Below the pieces are notes generated by a model that searched no databases, had not been told where the DNA came from, and worked only from the letters and a program-made list of their open reading frames with translations. DNA of 64,000 bases from Teichococcus oryzae (GTDB lineage: Bacteria > Pseudomonadota > Alphaproteobacteria > Acetobacterales > Acetobacteraceae): positions 186,001-250,000 of the forward strand of contig NZ_VUKA01000001.1 in NCBI RefSeq assembly GCF_008386565.1, written 5' to 3'. The translations under genes and the position numbers were made by a program. Below are positions 7,559 through 16,262 of the stretch, in pieces (the first letter of the stretch is position 1; each line of letters starts with the position of its first letter).

Positions 7559-8917
7559 ATGCTCGGGAGCGTGAACGGATGCGTGGTGCGGGCCGGCAGC
7601 CGGATGCCGGTGGCGGGGGCCAGCATCACTGTGGTGGGCGGGCCTTCGGCCATGCCGGACATCGCCCTGCTGTCCGGTGCCGATGGCGCCTTTGTCCTGG
7701 ACGGGCTGGCGGAAGGCCGCTGGGTGCTGCAGGCCACCGATCCGTCCGGCGGAACGGGCGAGGCCGCCGTCCAGGTCTTCGACAACGCCGCCAGTGACGC
7801 CACCATCGAGGTGAACGGCCTGCAGCGCTGGATCAGCGCCACGCTGGTCGGGCTCGACGATGGCGCCTCTGACATGGCCTCCGGTCAGGGCGGCGTGGCA
7901 ATGGCCACGGCGCCGCTGACCGCCAACCCCGCCGCGGCGGGCAGCGTGCGCGGCCGGGTGGTGCGGGCCGGCAGCGGCCGGCCCGTGCCCGATGCCGCGA
8001 TCAGCCTGATCGCCGGCCCCGGCCCGGCGCCCGACATCGCGCCCTTGACCGATGCGGAAGGCTGGTTCGTGCTGGACGGGCTGGCGCCCGGGCGCTGGCT
8101 GCTGCGCGTCCTGGGGCCGTATGGCGAGGCCGGGGAGGCCAGCATGCTGGTGCAGGACCATGCCAGCGCGGAGCTTGTGATCGCCCTTGAGGAGCCGGGC
8201 GGAACCGGATACCCGCTTCCGGTTTCCCTTGTGCGGGGCATGGTGGTGCGGCGTGCCTCCGGCCGGCCCGTGGCCGGCGCCAGCATCAGCATCCTGGCGG
8301 GCCCCGGCCACGAGGCCGGCCCTTCCATCGCGCAGAGCGATGAGCAAGGCCGCTTCACGCTGGAATACAGCGGCACCGGCCGGCTGGCGCTGCTGGCCCT
8401 GGGTCGTGGCGGAGAAATGGGGGAGGTACAGTTGCACCTGCCGGGCGTCGATGCCGACGGCCCGGCGCTGCCCAGCTTCGCAATCATCGAGGTGGATGGC
8501 GGCGGCCAGCGCGGCCGGCTGGTCGGGCAGCTGGTGCGGGGCGATACCGGCATGCCGGTGCCGGGGGCCGTGGTGACGCTCGCCGATGGTCCCGTCGCCG
8601 CCGCCCCGAAGCGGCCCCCCGTCACCGACGAGGCCGGGCGGTTCGTCCTGTCCGGCCTGCCGCCTGGCCTCTGGACCCTGCGCGCCACGCTGCCCGATGG
8701 CGAGGTGGTGGAGGCCACGGCGCGCAGCAGCGTGGGGGAGGGGCCGGCGGAGGTGGTGCTGCGTTCCGGCCGGCCAACCCTGGCGCTGGATCTGGTGAAC
8801 CGCCCCTGCCGCCTTCAGCAGGCAGGCGAGGAGACCGCCGGCGAACTGGTGCCGGAGCGGCTCAACATCGAACTGGACCCGGATTCGATGCGGATCCGCC
8901 GCCTCTGGTTCGGCTGA
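7559..8917 (+). CDS. protein of four CarboxypepD_reg-like beta-sandwich repeats
   Basis: A 452-residue protein made of four homologous repeats, at about residues 4-75, 129-208, 223-293 and 320-401. Each begins with a variant of 'G-x-V-V-R-A-G-S-G-x-P-V-x-G-A-x-I' and continues with 'D-x-x-G-x-F-V-L-D-G-L-x-x-G-x-W-x-L', the pattern of the carboxypeptidase regulatory-like (transthyretin-like) fold. A ~50-residue tail follows. No signal peptide, membrane segment or catalytic domain is visible. GGAG lies ~9 bases before the ATG. Such repeats are usually binding or scaffolding modules in secreted proteins. Its place 65 bp after the protease suggests one operon; a role as ligand, substrate or anchor for the protease is inference. 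Confidence 0.75.
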   Translation: MLGSVNGCVVRAGSRMPVAGASITVVGGPSAMPDIALLSGADGAFVLDGLAEGRWVLQATDPSGGTGEAAVQVFDNAASDATIEVNGLQRWISATLVGLDDGASDMASGQGGVAMATAPLTANPAAAGSVRGRVVRAGSGRPVPDAAISLIAGPGPAPDIAPLTDAEGWFVLDGLAPGRWLLRVLGPYGEAGEASMLVQDHASAELVIALEEPGGTGYPLPVSLVRGMVVRRASGRPVAGASISILAGPGHEAGPSIAQSDEQGRFTLEYSGTGRLALLALGRGGEMGEVQLHLPGVDADGPALPSFAIIEVDGGGQRGRLVGQLVRGDTGMPVPGAVVTLADGPVAAAPKRPPVTDEAGRFVLSGLPPGLWTLRATLPDGEVVEATARSSVGEGPAEVVLRSGRPTLALDLVNRPCRLQQAGEETAGELVPERLNIELDPDSMRIRRLWFG

Positions 8918-8936
8918 GCCCCCGCCGCCGCGCCGT

Positions 8937-10253
8937 TCAGCGGAAGCGGACGGTGCGGCCGGCGGGCTCGCCCTGCACCGCGTCCTCCCGCATCGCGACC
9001 TGGCCGCGGATGATCGTCATCACCGGCCAGCCGGTGACGCTCTGCCCGGCGAAGGGGGTCCAGCCGCAGGGGGAGGCAATCCAGGATTCCTCGATGGTGC
9101 GCCGGTGCTTCATGTCCACCACGGTGAAGTCGGCGTCGAAGCCTGCCACCAGGCGCCCCTTGTTCAGCGCGCCGTAAACGCGGGCCGGGCCGTCCGCCAT
9201 CAGATCGACGAGACGGGTCAGGCTGAGGCGGCCATTGTTCACGTGGTCCAGCATGATCGGCACCAGGGTCTGCACCCCGGTCAGCCCGGCGGCGGTCTGC
9301 GGCCAGGGCTTCTCCTTGTTGGCGCGGGAATGCGGCGCGTGGTCGGAGCCGATGCAGTCCACCCGGCCATCGGCCACCGCCGCCCAGGCCGCCGCCATGT
9401 GCCGCGCCTCGCGGATCGGCGGGTTCATCACCGCGTAGCCGCCAAGGCGGTCATAGGCCTCGTCGGTCTGCGACAGGTGGTTCACCAGCAGCTCGACCGT
9501 CGCGACGTCGCGGAAGTCGCGCAGGTAGTCCAGCTCCTCGGCGGTGGAAACGTGCAGGATGTGCGCCGGGCGGCCGGTCTCGCGGGCCAGCGCCATCAGG
9601 CGGCGGGTGCCGAGCAGCGCGCATTCCACATCGCGCCATTCGGCGTGCAGCTTGTGCGGGCCGCCGGCGGCATAGAGCGGCTTGCGCTCCTGCAACCGGT
9701 ATTCGTCCTCCGAATGGTAGGCGATGCGGCGGCGGCCGGAGCGCATCACCCGCTCCAGCGAGGCATCATCCTCCACCAGCAGGTCGCCCGTACTGCTGCC
9801 GGCGAACACCTTGATCGCGCAAACATCGGGCTCCAGCTCCAGCTCGGCCAGCTGCGCGATGTTGCTTTTGCCGGCGCCGACATAGAAGCCGATGTCACAC
9901 CACGCCTTGCCCTGGATATAGGCGCGCTTGTCCTCCAGCGCCTTCTGGCTGGTGATGGAGGGGGTGGTGTTCGGCATGTCGAAAACGGCGGTGATGCCGC
10001 CCAGGATGGCCGCCTTCGTGCCGGTGGGGATGGTTTCCACCGCCGGGTCGCCGGGGTCGCGCAGATGCACATGCGGGTCGATCAGGCCGGGCAGCACGTG
10101 CAGGCCCTTGCAGTCCACCACCTCCGGCGCTGTGGCCGTGCCGAGGTCACCGATGGCGGCGATGCGGCCGGCGCTGACGCCCACATCGGCCCGGGCCTCC
10201 CCCCAGGGGAGCACACAGGTCCCGCCACGCAGGATGAGGTCGAAGCTGGTCAT
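8937..10253 (-). CDS. pyrC: dihydroorotase (class I)
   Basis: A 438-residue amidohydrolase. PHVHLRDPG gives the first metal ligands His61 and His63; Lys148 in AIKVFAGSSTG is at the position of the carboxylated bridging lysine; His231 and His234 lie in HILHVST, and Asp304-His305 in GSDHAPHS. This set fits class I dihydroorotase, which closes carbamoyl-aspartate to dihydroorotate in pyrimidine synthesis; allantoinase or hydantoinase are less likely alternatives in the same superfamily. GGAGAAA precedes the ATG by 7 bases. It ends convergently with the CarboxypepD-repeat gene and diverges from the TenA-like gene; no other pyrimidine gene is in the window. Confidence 0.88.
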   Translation of the reverse strand: MTSFDLILRGGTCVLPWGEARADVGVSAGRIAAIGDLGTATAPEVVDCKGLHVLPGLIDPHVHLRDPGDPAVETIPTGTKAAILGGITAVFDMPNTTPSITSQKALEDKRAYIQGKAWCDIGFYVGAGKSNIAQLAELELEPDVCAIKVFAGSSTGDLLVEDDASLERVMRSGRRRIAYHSEDEYRLQERKPLYAAGGPHKLHAEWRDVECALLGTRRLMALARETGRPAHILHVSTAEELDYLRDFRDVATVELLVNHLSQTDEAYDRLGGYAVMNPPIREARHMAAAWAAVADGRVDCIGSDHAPHSRANKEKPWPQTAAGLTGVQTLVPIMLDHVNNGRLSLTRLVDLMADGPARVYGALNKGRLVAGFDADFTVVDMKHRRTIEESWIASPCGWTPFAGQSVTGWPVMTIIRGQVAMREDAVQGEPAGRTVRFR

Positions 10254-10404
10254 GGCGGGCTTTCTCCAGGGGAACGGTTGCCTTCGTCTTTAGGCAGATT
10301 CGCCGCCGGGGGCGACCCCCGCGCGTGAAACTGCTACGCATCGCCGCACAAGGGCGGCCCCGGGAAAGTCTCCCGGGAAGCCGCCACGGGAAGGAGGAAC
10401 CGCC

Positions 10405-11037
10405 ATGAGCCTCACCGCCAAGCTGCGCGCCGCCCATGCCGCCGATTGGGAAGCGGCCGCCACCCACCGCTTCGTGCGGGAATTGTGCGCCGGCACCGTC
10501 CCCACCGCCGTGATGCGGCGCTACCTGGTGCAGGACTACCAGTTCCTCGACCGCTTCGTGGCGCTGCTCGGCGCCGCCATCGCCAGCGCCGACAGCTTTC
10601 CCGCCCGGCTGCGCCTGGCGCGCTTCCTGGCCATGATCACCAGCGACGAGAACACCTATTTCCAGCGCTGCTTCGACGCCCTCGGCGTGCCCGCCGCCGA
10701 GCGCCGCAACCCCGTCCTGACCGAAACCACCATCGGCTTCCAGGCGCTGATGAAGGAGGCGGCGGACAGCCGGTCCTATTCCCGCTGCATCGCCGTGCTG
10801 CTGGTGTTCGAGGGGCTCTACCTCGACTGGGCGGAGCGCCACACCGGCCCGCCGCCGCCCGAGTTCATCCATGCCGAATGGATCACCCTGCACCGCAACC
10901 CGTTCTTCCGCGACTTCGTGGGCTGGCTGCGGGCGGAGCTGGACCGCACCGGCCCGGCCGAGGAAGCCGCCTGCGGCGCGTTGTTCGGCCGGGCGGTGGC
11001 GCTGGAGCGGCGCTTCTTCGATGACCTGTATGCGTGA
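10405..11037 (+). CDS. TenA-like (thiaminase II superfamily) protein
   Basis: A 210-residue all-helical protein of the TenA/THI-4/PQQC fold. Family traits are the N-terminal W-x-x-x-x-x-H-x-F-V-x-x-L-x-x-G-T pattern (WEAAATHRFVRELCAGTVP), the RYLVQDYQFLDRF motif and the late FEGLYLDWA helix. TenA enzymes hydrolyse amino-pyrimidine derivatives in thiamine salvage; this gene has no thiamine neighbours and no THI-box sequence was recognised upstream, so the substrate is open. AAGGAGGA lies 6 bases before the ATG. It ends convergently with the metallo-beta-lactamase gene. Confidence 0.8.
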   Translation: MSLTAKLRAAHAADWEAAATHRFVRELCAGTVPTAVMRRYLVQDYQFLDRFVALLGAAIASADSFPARLRLARFLAMITSDENTYFQRCFDALGVPAAERRNPVLTETTIGFQALMKEAADSRSYSRCIAVLLVFEGLYLDWAERHTGPPPPEFIHAEWITLHRNPFFRDFVGWLRAELDRTGPAEEAACGALFGRAVALERRFFDDLYA

Positions 11038-11073
11038 GGCCGCTTCGGCTGACCGCCGGGGGTGGACGCCGCT

Positions 11074-11883
11074 TCAGGGAGCCTCGCCCAGCAGCTCGAC
11101 ATAGCGGCGGGCCGAGCGGGCGATGATGGCCGGGCCATCCCGCATCACATCCTGGCCGGCGAAGGCGCCATAGATGCGGCGGTACCGCCAGGGTGCCAGC
11201 CGGGCGGCGATGCGCCGCACCTCCGCCGCGGAAAGCGGCATCATGTTTGGATAGCTCCACATAAAAGAAACGCGCCGCGCGCCCGGCGCGACCTGCACGA
11301 TGTCGCCGGGAAGCAGGGCGCCCGCGCCATCCGCCGTGCTGGCCCAGTGCAGCACCGTGCCGCCCGGAAAATGCCCGCCGGCGCGAAGCAAGGTCACCCC
11401 CTGCGCGATTTCCAGCGTGTCGCCATCCCAAAGCCGGATGGCCGGCGAAGGGCGCATGATCCAGTCCCGGTCCGCCGCGTGCAGATGGATGGTGGCCCCG
11501 AAGGCAGCGGCCCAGTCCTGCATCGTGGTGTAGTAGTGGGGGTGCGAGATGGCGATGGCGGCGATCCCGCCCAGCCCGTGCACCAGCGCCTCCGTTGCCT
11601 CGTCGAGCAGCGCGACGCAGTCCCAAAGGATGTTCCCCAGCGGCGTGGTGAGCAGGAAGGCGCGCTGGTTGATGGCGAAGGCCGGCACGGTTTGCAGGCT
11701 GAACAGGCCCGCCTCGTGCTGTTGCCAGGCATTGCGGTGCCGTTTCCGCAGATCGTCCCGCGCGATCCAGGACTGGCCGGAGGCGGGGATGTATTGGCGC
11801 TCATCCTCGCAGACCGCGCAGGCGGCGGGCGGGGACGCGGCGTCGGCGTAGGAGGTGCCGCAGGCGGTGCACAGGAAGATCAT
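11074..11883 (-). CDS. metallo-beta-lactamase-fold hydrolase with N-terminal zinc ribbon
   Basis: A 269-residue protein. Residues 1-25 contain CTACG and CAVC, two Cys-x2-Cys knuckles of a rubredoxin-like zinc ribbon. The rest matches the metallo-beta-lactamase fold: ISHPHYYTT at the place of the H-x-H-x-D-H motif, GGHFPGG with the next metal histidine, and LLPGDIV with the bridging aspartate. The first motif is atypical, with Tyr-Tyr where Asp is usual, so metal binding or reaction may differ. The start at 11883 is supported by GCGGAGC about 8 bases upstream. Substrate unknown. It lies between the TenA-like gene (convergent) and asd (same strand, 133 bp upstream). Confidence 0.78.
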   Translation of the reverse strand: MIFLCTACGTSYADAASPPAACAVCEDERQYIPASGQSWIARDDLRKRHRNAWQQHEAGLFSLQTVPAFAINQRAFLLTTPLGNILWDCVALLDEATEALVHGLGGIAAIAISHPHYYTTMQDWAAAFGATIHLHAADRDWIMRPSPAIRLWDGDTLEIAQGVTLLRAGGHFPGGTVLHWASTADGAGALLPGDIVQVAPGARRVSFMWSYPNMMPLSAAEVRRIAARLAPWRYRRIYGAFAGQDVMRDGPAIIARSARRYVELLGEAP

Positions 11884-11989
11884 GCCGGCTTGCTCCGCTT
11901 CGGTGGCTGGCGCTGGGCCGTTCCGCAGCGGGCCCGATGCTAGCACCGTCCCCGGCCGGGCAGAAAGGCCGCCGGCCGGGGGGGGATTT

Positions 11990-12010
11990 CCGGGGGCATG
12001 TGGCCCCCGG
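11990..12010 (-). terminator. inverted repeat downstream of asd
   Basis: CCGGGGGC and GCCCCCGG form an 8-bp stem with a 5-base loop just after the asd stop codon. There is no clear T-tract, so termination is a candidate role only. Confidence 0.4.
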
Positions 12011-12016
12011 CGGCCC

Positions 12017-13078
12017 TCAGCGCCGCAGCAGCGCCTCAGCGATCTGCACGGCATTCAGCGCCGCGCCCTTCAGCAGCTGGTCGCCCACCACGAACAGGGC
12101 GACCGAGCGGCCGGACGGATCGCCGAGATCGGCGCGGATGCGGCCCACCAGCACGTCATCCTGGCCCGAAGCGTCGGAGGGCATCGGGAAGTAGTTGCGC
12201 TCCCGGTCGTCCACCAGCTTCACGCCTGGGGCGTTCTCGAAGGCGGCGCGGGCCTGTTCCGGTGTGACGGGTTCCTCGAACTCCACGGTCAGCGCCATGG
12301 CATGGGCGCGTAGCACGGGGACGCGGATGCAGGTGATGCCGATCGGCAGCTCCGGCATTCCCATGATGCGGCGCGTCTCGGCCACCACCTTCAGCTCCTC
12401 CCCGTTATAGCCGGTGACGGGGTCCATCTCCGCATTGTGGCTGAACAGGTTGAAGGCGTAGGGGTGCGGCAGGACCTTGGGCTCGAAGGCCTCGCCCCGC
12501 AGGGCGGCGGCGGTGGATTGGCGCAGCTCCTCCATGGCGGCGGCGCCGGCTCCGGACGCGGCCTGGTAGGTCGCCGCATGCAGGCGGCGGATGGCATGGC
12601 GGGCCTGCAACGGCGCCAGCGCCATGGTGGCGATGGCGGCGACGCAGTTTGGGTTGGCGACGATGCCGCGATGGCCCGCCATCGCCGCGCCGTTCACCTC
12701 GGGCACCACCAGCGGCACCTCGGCATCCATGCGGAAGGCGGAGGAATTGTCGACCACCACCGCGCCGGCCTTCACCGCTGCCGCGGCGAAGCGCTTGGAG
12801 ATGCCGCTGCCGGCGGAGAACAGGGCGAGGTCCACGCCCTCGAAGCTGGCTTCCTCCAGCGCCTCGATCGTGAGGTCCTGTCCCTTGAAGCGCATGGTCT
12901 TACCGGCCGAGCGCGCGGAGGCCAGCAGCTTCAGGCGGGAAAGGGGGAAGTTTCGCCGCTCCAGGCAGTGCAGCAGCTCGACACCGACGGCGCCGGTGGC
13001 GCCAACAATGGCGACAACCGGATGGCTGGCCACCTGCTGGTGCGGCTGCGCGGCAACGGTGTCTTCGAGGGTGGGCAT
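12017..13078 (-). CDS. asd: aspartate-semialdehyde dehydrogenase
   Basis: A 353-residue enzyme that reduces aspartyl phosphate to aspartate semialdehyde with NADPH, the branch point for lysine/diaminopimelate, threonine, methionine and isoleucine. GATGAVG (residues 27-33) is the nucleotide-binding loop and Cys145 in ANPNCVAA the acyl-enzyme cysteine; DNSSAFRMD is also diagnostic. An extra ~18-residue N-terminal stretch precedes the Rossmann fold. A GAGAGAGA-like ribosome binding sequence precedes the ATG. Upstream lies a 25-codon Thr/Ile-rich leader peptide with competing hairpins, so attenuation by threonine or isoleucine supply is likely. Confidence 0.95.
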   Translation of the reverse strand: MPTLEDTVAAQPHQQVASHPVVAIVGATGAVGVELLHCLERRNFPLSRLKLLASARSAGKTMRFKGQDLTIEALEEASFEGVDLALFSAGSGISKRFAAAAVKAGAVVVDNSSAFRMDAEVPLVVPEVNGAAMAGHRGIVANPNCVAAIATMALAPLQARHAIRRLHAATYQAASGAGAAAMEELRQSTAAALRGEAFEPKVLPHPYAFNLFSHNAEMDPVTGYNGEELKVVAETRRIMGMPELPIGITCIRVPVLRAHAMALTVEFEEPVTPEQARAAFENAPGVKLVDDRERNYFPMPSDASGQDDVLVGRIRADLGDPSGRSVALFVVGDQLLKGAALNAVQIAEALLRR

Positions 13079-13081
13079 GGT

Positions 13082-13206
13082 GTCTCTCTCGCGTTTGAGG
13101 CCGGAGAGACGGGGCCTGTTGCAGCGCCCCGTCCGTCTCCGGCGGGGCCTTCTGGTGCTTTATGCCGTGGCAGTCACCGCGCACGCACCAGAGGACGCCC
13201 CGCCGG
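13082..13206 (-). promoter_or_regulatory. attenuator-like set of alternative hairpins in the asd leader
   Basis: Four segments can pair in three exclusive ways. A (13185-13206, inside the leader-peptide codons) pairs with B (13139-13158) over 18 bp with a small bulge. B pairs with C as an 8-bp hairpin at 13126-13148. C (13126-13143) pairs with D (13100-13115) as a 16-bp stem with one 2-base bulge. This is the 1:2, 2:3, 3:4 plan of amino-acid attenuators. The C:D stem is not followed by a U-run, and D can also pair with the asd ribosome binding region (7 bp, 13082-13088 with 13104-13110), so the final step could be transcriptional or translational. Inferred from sequence only. Confidence 0.7.
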
Positions 13207-13251
13207 AGCGGTCGTCTTGGTAATGCGCTTGATAATGATGGTCGCGGACAT
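13174..13251 (-). CDS. Thr/Ile-rich leader peptide of asd
   Basis: A 25-codon open frame, ATG at 13251 and TGA at 13174-13176, starting 173 bases before the asd ATG. Residues 4-14 are TIIIKRITKTT: four Thr and four Ile codons in eleven, much like the regulatory codons of the E. coli thr operon leader. The remaining codons overlap segment A of the downstream hairpin set, so a ribosome stalled at the Thr/Ile codons would occlude A. No strong Shine-Dalgarno sequence precedes it, which is the main weakness. It lies after the stop of the upstream SDR gene, so it is an independent leader. Confidence 0.72.
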   Translation of the reverse strand: MSATIIIKRITKTTAPAGRPLVRAR

Positions 13252-13274
13252 GCCGGGTATCTGCGCCCGCGGCC

Positions 13275-13297
13275 GCGCCGCCGTCAAGCGGCGGCGC
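13275..13297 (-). terminator. inverted repeat between the SDR gene and the asd leader
   Basis: GCGCCGCCG and CGGCGGCGC form a perfect 9-bp stem with a 5-base loop, 17 bp after the SDR stop and 24 bp before the leader-peptide start. It lacks a T-run; it may end the radA-to-SDR transcripts. Confidence 0.4.
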
Positions 13298-13313
13298 CCC
13301 CATTCGGCGGGCA

Positions 13314-14039
13314 TCAGCGGCTGAACGGAACCGTTTCGCCGTTCCGGGCCTCGGCAGGCATGCAAAGGTCGGCCAGTGCCGGGGCGACCTCCTCCGGCTG
13401 GGTGACGGTGGAGGGGTCCTCGCCCGGCATGGCCTGGGCGCGCATCTTGGTGGCCACCACGCCCGGGTCGAACAGGTTCACCCGCAGCGGCGTGTTCTCC
13501 ACCTCCAGGGCCCAGGTCTTCACCATGTGCTCCATGCCCGCCTTGGTGGCGCCATAGGGGCCCCAGAAGGGCTTCGGGCGCTGCACCCGGCCGGTGGTGA
13601 CAAAGACGGCCCGCCCCGCGGGCGCCGCGCGCAGCGGCGGGTCGCAGGTGCGGATCAGCCGCCAGGTGGCGGTCATGTTGACGCCCACGAGCTGTGTCCA
13701 GTCGCGCGGCTGGATATGCGCGATGGGCGTCAGGCTGCCCAGCGCGCCGGCCACATGCGCCAGGATGTCGAGCCGGCCGAAGCGCTCCACCAGGGAAGGG
13801 CCGAAGCTGTCGATCTTGTCGGCTTCCTTGCCGGCCAGGTCGAAGGGCAGCAGCGTGGCGCTGCCGCCCGCCGCGCGGATGGCGTCGTCGGTTTCCTCGA
13901 GGCCGCCATGGGTGCGGGCGACCAGCACGCAATGGGCGCCGCGCCGGGCCAGTGCCACCGCCAGCGCAGCGCCGATGCCGCGGCTGGCGCCGGTGACCAG
14001 CGCAACCTGCCCCTTCAGGGGACGATCCAGTTCAGCCAC
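13314..14039 (-). CDS. SDR-family NAD(P)-dependent oxidoreductase
   Basis: A 241-residue classical short-chain dehydrogenase. TGASRGIG (residues 16-23) is the cofactor loop, DILAHVAGALG replaces the usual NNAG motif, and YGATKAG supplies the catalytic Tyr-x3-Lys. The start is GTG at 14039, 3 bp after the purF stop, so it is in the purF operon; no strong ribosome binding site is visible and translation may be coupled. Substrate unknown. An SDR directly after purF is a recurrent alphaproteobacterial arrangement, but a role in purine synthesis is not implied. Confidence 0.88.
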   Translation of the reverse strand: MAELDRPLKGQVALVTGASRGIGAALAVALARRGAHCVLVARTHGGLEETDDAIRAAGGSATLLPFDLAGKEADKIDSFGPSLVERFGRLDILAHVAGALGSLTPIAHIQPRDWTQLVGVNMTATWRLIRTCDPPLRAAPAGRAVFVTTGRVQRPKPFWGPYGATKAGMEHMVKTWALEVENTPLRVNLFDPGVVATKMRAQAMPGEDPSTVTQPEEVAPALADLCMPAEARNGETVPFSR

Positions 14040-14042
14040 GGC

Positions 14043-15533
<1,491 letters not shown>

Positions 15534-15641
15534 CGGCATCCTCTTTTCCGGCCACGGACCGGTCTGAACACGGTTTCGGCCAGGACCGGGTCGCACAGGC
15601 CAGATAACACAGCCGGTCCCGGGATGGGGCCGGAAAGGCGT

Positions 15642-15665
15642 CAGCCCCGCTCGGCGGCGGGGCTG
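15642..15665 (-). terminator. hairpin between cvpA and purF
   Basis: CAGCCCCGC and GCGGGGCTG form a perfect 9-bp stem with a 6-base loop, 2 bp after the cvpA stop. It may end or attenuate the radA-cvpA transcript before purF. On the minus strand no T-run follows. Confidence 0.5.
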
Positions 15666-15667
15666 TT

Positions 15668-16228
15668 TCAGCTGCGCTCCCGCGCGGGCGGGCGGAGCAG
15701 ATCATCCATGACCGGCAGCCTGCCCTGCGGCAGGTCCGGAAGCCGGGGGCGATACTCCGGCGGCAGCTGCGCGACAAGCCATCCCGCGGCGCCGGCCACC
15801 ACGGGCAGGCTGCGGGCATCGCGGACAGGCTCCGGCCAGCGCTCCACCGAAGGCAGCACGAGGCCGGCCAGGATATAAGCGAGCACGGCCAGAAAAGCAC
15901 CCCGCGCGAGGCCGAACACCATGCCGAGCGCGCGGTCCAGACCCCCAAGCACCGAAGCCCGGACGCGGGCGGCGAACCAGGCGATCAGCAGCTTCAGCAC
16001 GATCAGCGCCAGAAGGAAGCCGCCAGCCGCGGCGATCAGCTCCGCCAGCCAGGTGGGCTGGATGACGCCGGCCGCGAGGGGGCTCAGCACCGGCAAGAGG
16101 TAAAGGGCGGCGACCAGGGCGCCGATCCAGGCGCCGACGCCCAGAACCTCGCGCACCAGGCCACGGGAAAAGGCGATCAGGGCCGAAAGGGCCATCACCG
16201 CGAGGACAATGCCATCGACCCAGGTCAT
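15668..16228 (-). CDS. cvpA: CvpA family inner-membrane protein
   Basis: A 186-residue protein beginning with TWVDGIVLAVMALSALIAFSRGLVREVLGVG, the conserved start of CvpA with its 'D-x-x-x-x-x-x-x-x-x-x-G-x-x-R-G' spacing. Four hydrophobic segments span about residues 5-24, 27-50, 64-88 and 102-126, and a ~50-residue cytoplasmic tail follows. CvpA was named for colicin V production and is linked to purF, its neighbour here; its molecular role is unresolved, with links to envelope stress and bile resistance in other species. It starts 34 bp after radA. Confidence 0.9.
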   Translation of the reverse strand: MTWVDGIVLAVMALSALIAFSRGLVREVLGVGAWIGALVAALYLLPVLSPLAAGVIQPTWLAELIAAAGGFLLALIVLKLLIAWFAARVRASVLGGLDRALGMVFGLARGAFLAVLAYILAGLVLPSVERWPEPVRDARSLPVVAGAAGWLVAQLPPEYRPRLPDLPQGRLPVMDDLLRPPARERS

Positions 16229-16262
16229 CGGCGCCAGCCTATAGCCAAGCCCGGGCAGCGAG

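Noticed and set aside
13174-13932. Long minus-strand frame that includes the asd leader peptide
   Set aside because: Upstream of the leader ATG it is an out-of-frame shadow of the SDR gene; only the last 25 codons are proposed as coding.
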